Program-made: the position numbers and the translations under genes
The notes under the pieces: generated by a model
Seen by the model: the letters and a program-made list of their open reading frames with translations, nothing else
Database searches by the model: none
Told to the model about the DNA's origin: nothing
Source: Liolophura sinensis
Taxonomy: Eukaryota; Mollusca; Polyplacophora; Chitonida; Chitonidae
Direction: 5' to 3'
Length of the DNA: 60,000 bases
Assembly: GCF_032854445.1 (NCBI RefSeq)
Contig: NC_088295.1
Coordinates: forward strand, 13,753,385 to 13,813,384
Part shown: positions 57,701 to 60,000 of the stretch, piece after piece
Numbering within the stretch: the first letter of the stretch is position 1
Layout of the letters: each line of letters opens with the position of its first letter

Positions 57701-59545
57701 ATTAAGCTGATACCATGTATCCAGTTTAAGCTGATACCATGTATCCAGTTTAAGCTGATACCATGCATCCTGATGAGGCTGATACCATGTATCCTGTTTA
57801 AGCTGATACCATGTATCCTGATTAAGCTGATACCATGCATCCTGTTTAAGCTGATACCCGATATGTTTTCAGTGCGTGCTACTCACCGATACATGGAGTG
57901 GAAGTATCACGGAGTACAGTGGCCCTCTGTCCAGCTTCCTATCACTGAACTTCTCTCTTGTGTCCTGAAGAGAATCAACGAGGCATCAGGGCCATATCAA
58001 ATGTTTGGAATTTTGGGAGATATATTTCTACTAACAGAGTATGTTTGGAATCCATATATTTAAAGACTATTTAGAAGTGTTATTTCTTTGTATGATGTAC
58101 AGTTATCATAGACGAAGAAGCCGCATGTTTCTTGAATGCATGAATATTGCATATAGCATAATGGAACAACAATGAAATAAGTAAATACTAATCTATGTGC
58201 ATGTAGTTTGCCTGCAGAATTATGTAAATAATTCATGGGAAATGTCTACACTAGATTTCCTTTTATAAATGTTGTGTTTGTTAATAAAAATCATGATGAA
58301 TATTTGCAGTGATTTAACTGTAAGCCTCTTGATAAGTGATTTTGCTGTTGATTATCTGACAACTTTCTAGGATGTGTCTAATGGAATTGACTTTTGTCAA
58401 GGTCTCATGTAATTGTGTTCCAGCAATGGCCGAACATTTGAACACATAGAGGAATTTCCCATCAATATGCTTCACGAGTTTTCCAACATAACTGGCAAAC
58501 CTACCAGCCCTATGATTGTCTTGGTGCTTGAATACGGGGCCAACTTTTCAGGCCCAGGAAAGGACATCTTCCGTTTAAACCGAGCCACTGGGGAACCAGC
58601 GTATGCATTCCAGTCCAACTTCCTTCACCCAGTGTTTTACTACTATTCTCAACTACCAACAGGTAATAATGCAGTTGTAATTTTCTGGTATGGTTGCATA
58701 TTACAAAGCTATGTGCTTCATCTTTATTCAGGTGTGTAAATCCTGTTGTAATAAACTTACAAGCCAGTCCAGGACTCTCCAGATATGTTCTTCTTAACCC
58801 TGTGTAATATTAAAGTTACATATTTCACTTCTGCACTTCGTTTACCCTGGGCATTAGCTGAGTTATCATTGTTCTCCAGTCCTTTTGTATATACTGGTAA
58901 GAGATGATGGACCCACTATATTGTACCTAAATATTTGTCCATTTATATGTATAGTGTGCCTAAAAGAAACATAGGCTGAAGTGTACATTTTCAAAGTTGA
59001 GAAGGGAGGCGTGAAAGTGGGGTGGGTAGTCTCAGTCTCAAATTAGGCCTAGCAAAAATGGCTGCTCTGTAGAAAAAGTGGTGAAGAGGGAGCCCCAAAT
59101 TGTGTCTACCCAAAGCAGTTACACATAGATAAATGTAGAAATGTTCTTGCCAGCAATGTATATTTCTCTTTAGTTGTTAAAGGATAAGGCTAATATTAGT
59201 GGTTTATTAACTGATTAACTGACTGTGTTTGCGCTTGTAGAGCTAGACATGCAGACCAAGAGTAAGTTTGAGATCTTGCCCCGCCCTGACCGCATACATC
59301 ACATTGTGGAAGATTTCCTCACCACCTGGGATGCTCCTGTCAGTCACATTCTTCCACTACGTAGGTTCCTGGAGTACACTGTAGGCATGGACCTGCGCAG
59401 CTTCTTTGCCGACGCCTGTTTCCAGATGACCATGATGTACGCCACAGTTCCAGCCTATTGCCAAGTCCATTATTTACACCTAGGGCAAGGCCTCTTCCCT
59501 ACTGTAGACCTGGCAGAAGCAGCCAGCACAGTGGCACCATTCTGA
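51586..59545 (+). CDS. FOXRED2: FAD-dependent oxidoreductase domain protein 2 (ERFAD), whole gene
   Basis: ER-lumen flavoprotein. By family knowledge it works in ER-associated degradation with SEL1L, OS-9 and ERdj5. Nine coding exons join without a frame error to 621 residues. An N-terminal signal peptide ([20 protein letters not shown]) precedes a Rossmann FAD motif IIGAGPGG (residues 35-42). Further marks are [27 protein letters not shown], a second dinucleotide motif [13 protein letters not shown] (about 213-225), [30 protein letters not shown], and [14 protein letters not shown] with [10 protein letters not shown] near the end. The stop comes soon after that block, so the C-terminal extension with an ER-retrieval tetrapeptide that I recall from vertebrates is not seen. 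A 5' UTR acceptor at 51528 shows that a non-coding first exon lies upstream. Intron 7 (between coding exons 6 and 7 of this list) is filled by a 24-bp minisatellite. Confidence 0.96.
52021..52339 (+). CDS. FOXRED2: FOXRED2 coding exon 2
   Basis: Acceptor TTTTAATTTCAG, donor TGCAG|GTGAGG, 319 nt. Encodes [18 protein letters not shown] through [20 protein letters not shown], the most conserved part of the family's N-terminal half. Confidence 0.95.
52340..53412. other. FOXRED2 intron between coding exons 2 and 3
   Basis: AT-rich, no repeat or gene supported. Confidence 0.5.
53413..53543 (+). CDS. FOXRED2: FOXRED2 coding exon 3
   Basis: Acceptor ATTTTGTCAG, donor TTTTAG|GTGACT, 131 nt. Encodes [16 protein letters not shown] (the ATG motif of flavoproteins) and ends in VLILG, the start of the second nucleotide-binding loop. 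Confidence 0.95.
53606..53718. mobile_element. Foldback element, copy 2 (decayed)
   Basis: The left arm TTCAAATCACCTAAATAATG and AAGTTGTCCACTGTTTGAAA matches the element at 12887. The right arm is damaged (TTAGTGGACTACTCC, GTGCCTTGAA). Confidence 0.7.
53719..54362. other. FOXRED2 intron between coding exons 3 and 4, remainder
   Basis: Nothing supported. Confidence 0.5.
54363..54483 (+). CDS. FOXRED2: FOXRED2 coding exon 4
   Basis: Acceptor AAAATTTCAG, donor CTGAG|GTAAGA, 121 nt. Encodes [15 protein letters not shown] and [16 protein letters not shown]. Confidence 0.95.
54484..55168. other. FOXRED2 intron between coding exons 4 and 5
   Basis: Nothing supported beyond AT-rich sequence. Confidence 0.5.
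55169..55390 (+). CDS. FOXRED2: FOXRED2 coding exon 5
   Basis: Acceptor TTTTTCTTTTAG, donor AAGAA|GTAAGC, 222 nt. Encodes [20 protein letters not shown] and [20 protein letters not shown]. The loop before NFAMR is shorter than I recall in vertebrates. Confidence 0.95.
55605..55771 (+). CDS. FOXRED2: FOXRED2 coding exon 6
   Basis: Acceptor CTTCCATTTAG, donor ACACAG|GTAAGT, 167 nt. Encodes [19 protein letters not shown] through [14 protein letters not shown]. Confidence 0.94.
56188..57858. repeat. 24-bp minisatellite in FOXRED2 intron
   Basis: About 70 units of CTGATACCATGTATCC followed by AGTTTAAG (type A), TGATTAAG (type B) or TGTTTAAG (type C). A and B often alternate, forming 48-bp pairs. 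Because 24 is a multiple of 3, long frames cross it on both strands: plus 56168-58063 repeating LIPCIQFK, and minus frames repeating HGISLNWI. These have no support as genes. The last unit ends 14 bases before coding exon 7. Confidence 0.96.
57873..58038 (+). CDS. FOXRED2: FOXRED2 coding exon 7
   Basis: Acceptor GATATGTTTTCAG, only 14 bases after the last full unit of the 24-bp minisatellite. Donor ACAGA|GTATGT, 166 nt. Encodes [19 protein letters not shown] through [17 protein letters not shown]. Confidence 0.94.
58424..58662 (+). CDS. FOXRED2: FOXRED2 coding exon 8
   Basis: Acceptor TTGTGTTCCAG, donor CAACAG|GTAATA, 239 nt. Encodes [35 protein letters not shown] and [17 protein letters not shown]. 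Confidence 0.94.
58663..59240. other. FOXRED2 intron between coding exons 8 and 9
   Basis: Nothing supported. Confidence 0.5.
59241..59545 (+). CDS. FOXRED2: FOXRED2 coding exon 9 with stop
   Basis: Acceptor GCGCTTGTAG; 101 codons and TGA. Encodes [39 protein letters not shown] and a short end STVAPF without a KDEL-like signal. Confidence 0.92.
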
Positions 59546-60000
59546 TCAAAACCACCACATTCTTGTACTACTGCGTGAAGTATTGTTTCTTGGTACAGGA
59601 AATTTTTAAGTGCTTAATAGCAAATATCTTTGCCATAGTATAAACAGGAAAGTTTTACAAAACATCTTAAAATAGCTTACAAAATGTTTTAAAGTTTGTT
59701 TACAAAATGTTTTAAAGTTTGTTTACAAAATGTTTTAAAATTTGTTTACGAAATTTATTTAATATTAGGCTGACAAATTTTGCATATACATGTATGTATT
59801 CAGTCATGCTTCTTGGTGCATGTGCATGTAGGGTACTGATAGTGAAACCAGTTTTGTCTCTAACAAGGGACCACAGGTATATAATGGAACACAGTTTTGT
59901 TTTGTCTCTGATAGCATCATCACAATTTTTTTTTTTAAAGTTGTACATTAATTAGCTGAATGATGCTCTCACCATTTGTCTCAAATTAATGAGTTTATAA
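59546..60000. other. FOXRED2 3' UTR and flank
   Basis: AT-rich. A 23-bp tandem repeat (TTACAAAATG, TTTTAAAGTTTGT; about 3 units) lies at 59677-59750. No canonical AATAAA was seen before the window ends. Confidence 0.55.

Noticed and set aside
56104-57840. Minus-strand frames of 378, 357 and 199 codons
   Set aside because: By-products of a 24-bp repeat lacking stops; they run antisense to a FOXRED2 intron.

Overview
The window is animal nuclear DNA: AT-rich, with genes split by GT-AG introns, tRNA-derived SINEs, many minisatellites, and no operons. The A/T-rich SINE tails (AAATA or ACTC repeats) and frequent TACATGTA-type words suggest a marine lophotrochozoan, perhaps a mollusc or brachiopod. 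That placement is inference. Four protein-coding genes can be read.

(1) ADSL (adenylosuccinate lyase), + strand, 13 coding exons from 4697 to 40843. All splice junctions keep frame and give 512 codons, or 491 from the better start at 4760. (2) and (3) Two genes lie inside the 21.6 kb ADSL intron 7 and point away from each other. One is a three-exon minus-strand gene (29946 down to 26358) for a 199-residue protein with a CxxC...CxxC zinc-ribbon-like part and a SAM-like C-terminus. The other is an uninterrupted plus-strand gene (31179-32345) for a 388-residue protein ending in a clear SOCS box. (4) FOXRED2 (ER flavoprotein of ER-associated degradation), + strand, nine coding exons from 51586 to 59545 (621 aa), probably with a non-coding first exon near 43.8 kb.

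Layout: 1-4.7 kb, repeat-rich left flank; 4.7-14.4 kb, ADSL exons 1-7; 14.4-36 kb, ADSL intron 7 with both nested genes, a candidate hAT-like element and three minisatellites; 36-40.8 kb, ADSL exons 8-13; 40.8-43.7 kb, intergenic; 43.7-59.5 kb, FOXRED2; then its 3' flank. The genes do not form a pathway: ADSL is purine metabolism, FOXRED2 is ER quality control, and the SOCS-box protein is probably a Cullin-RING substrate receptor.

The most striking structure is in ADSL intron 9. A 26-bp minisatellite of about 32 units begins inside exon 9. Its unit is a copy of the exon's last bases (coding for LDDSANR) plus the 5' splice site, so the intron carries dozens of duplicated donor-like sites. A 164-bp element with inverted ends and a 4-bp target duplication sits inside this array. 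In FOXRED2 a 24-bp minisatellite (about 70 units) runs up to a 3' splice site and repeats a branch-point-like CTGAT. Seven sizeable minisatellites, two SINE families, two copies of a foldback element and two larger inverted-repeat elements make up most of the recognisable non-coding structure.
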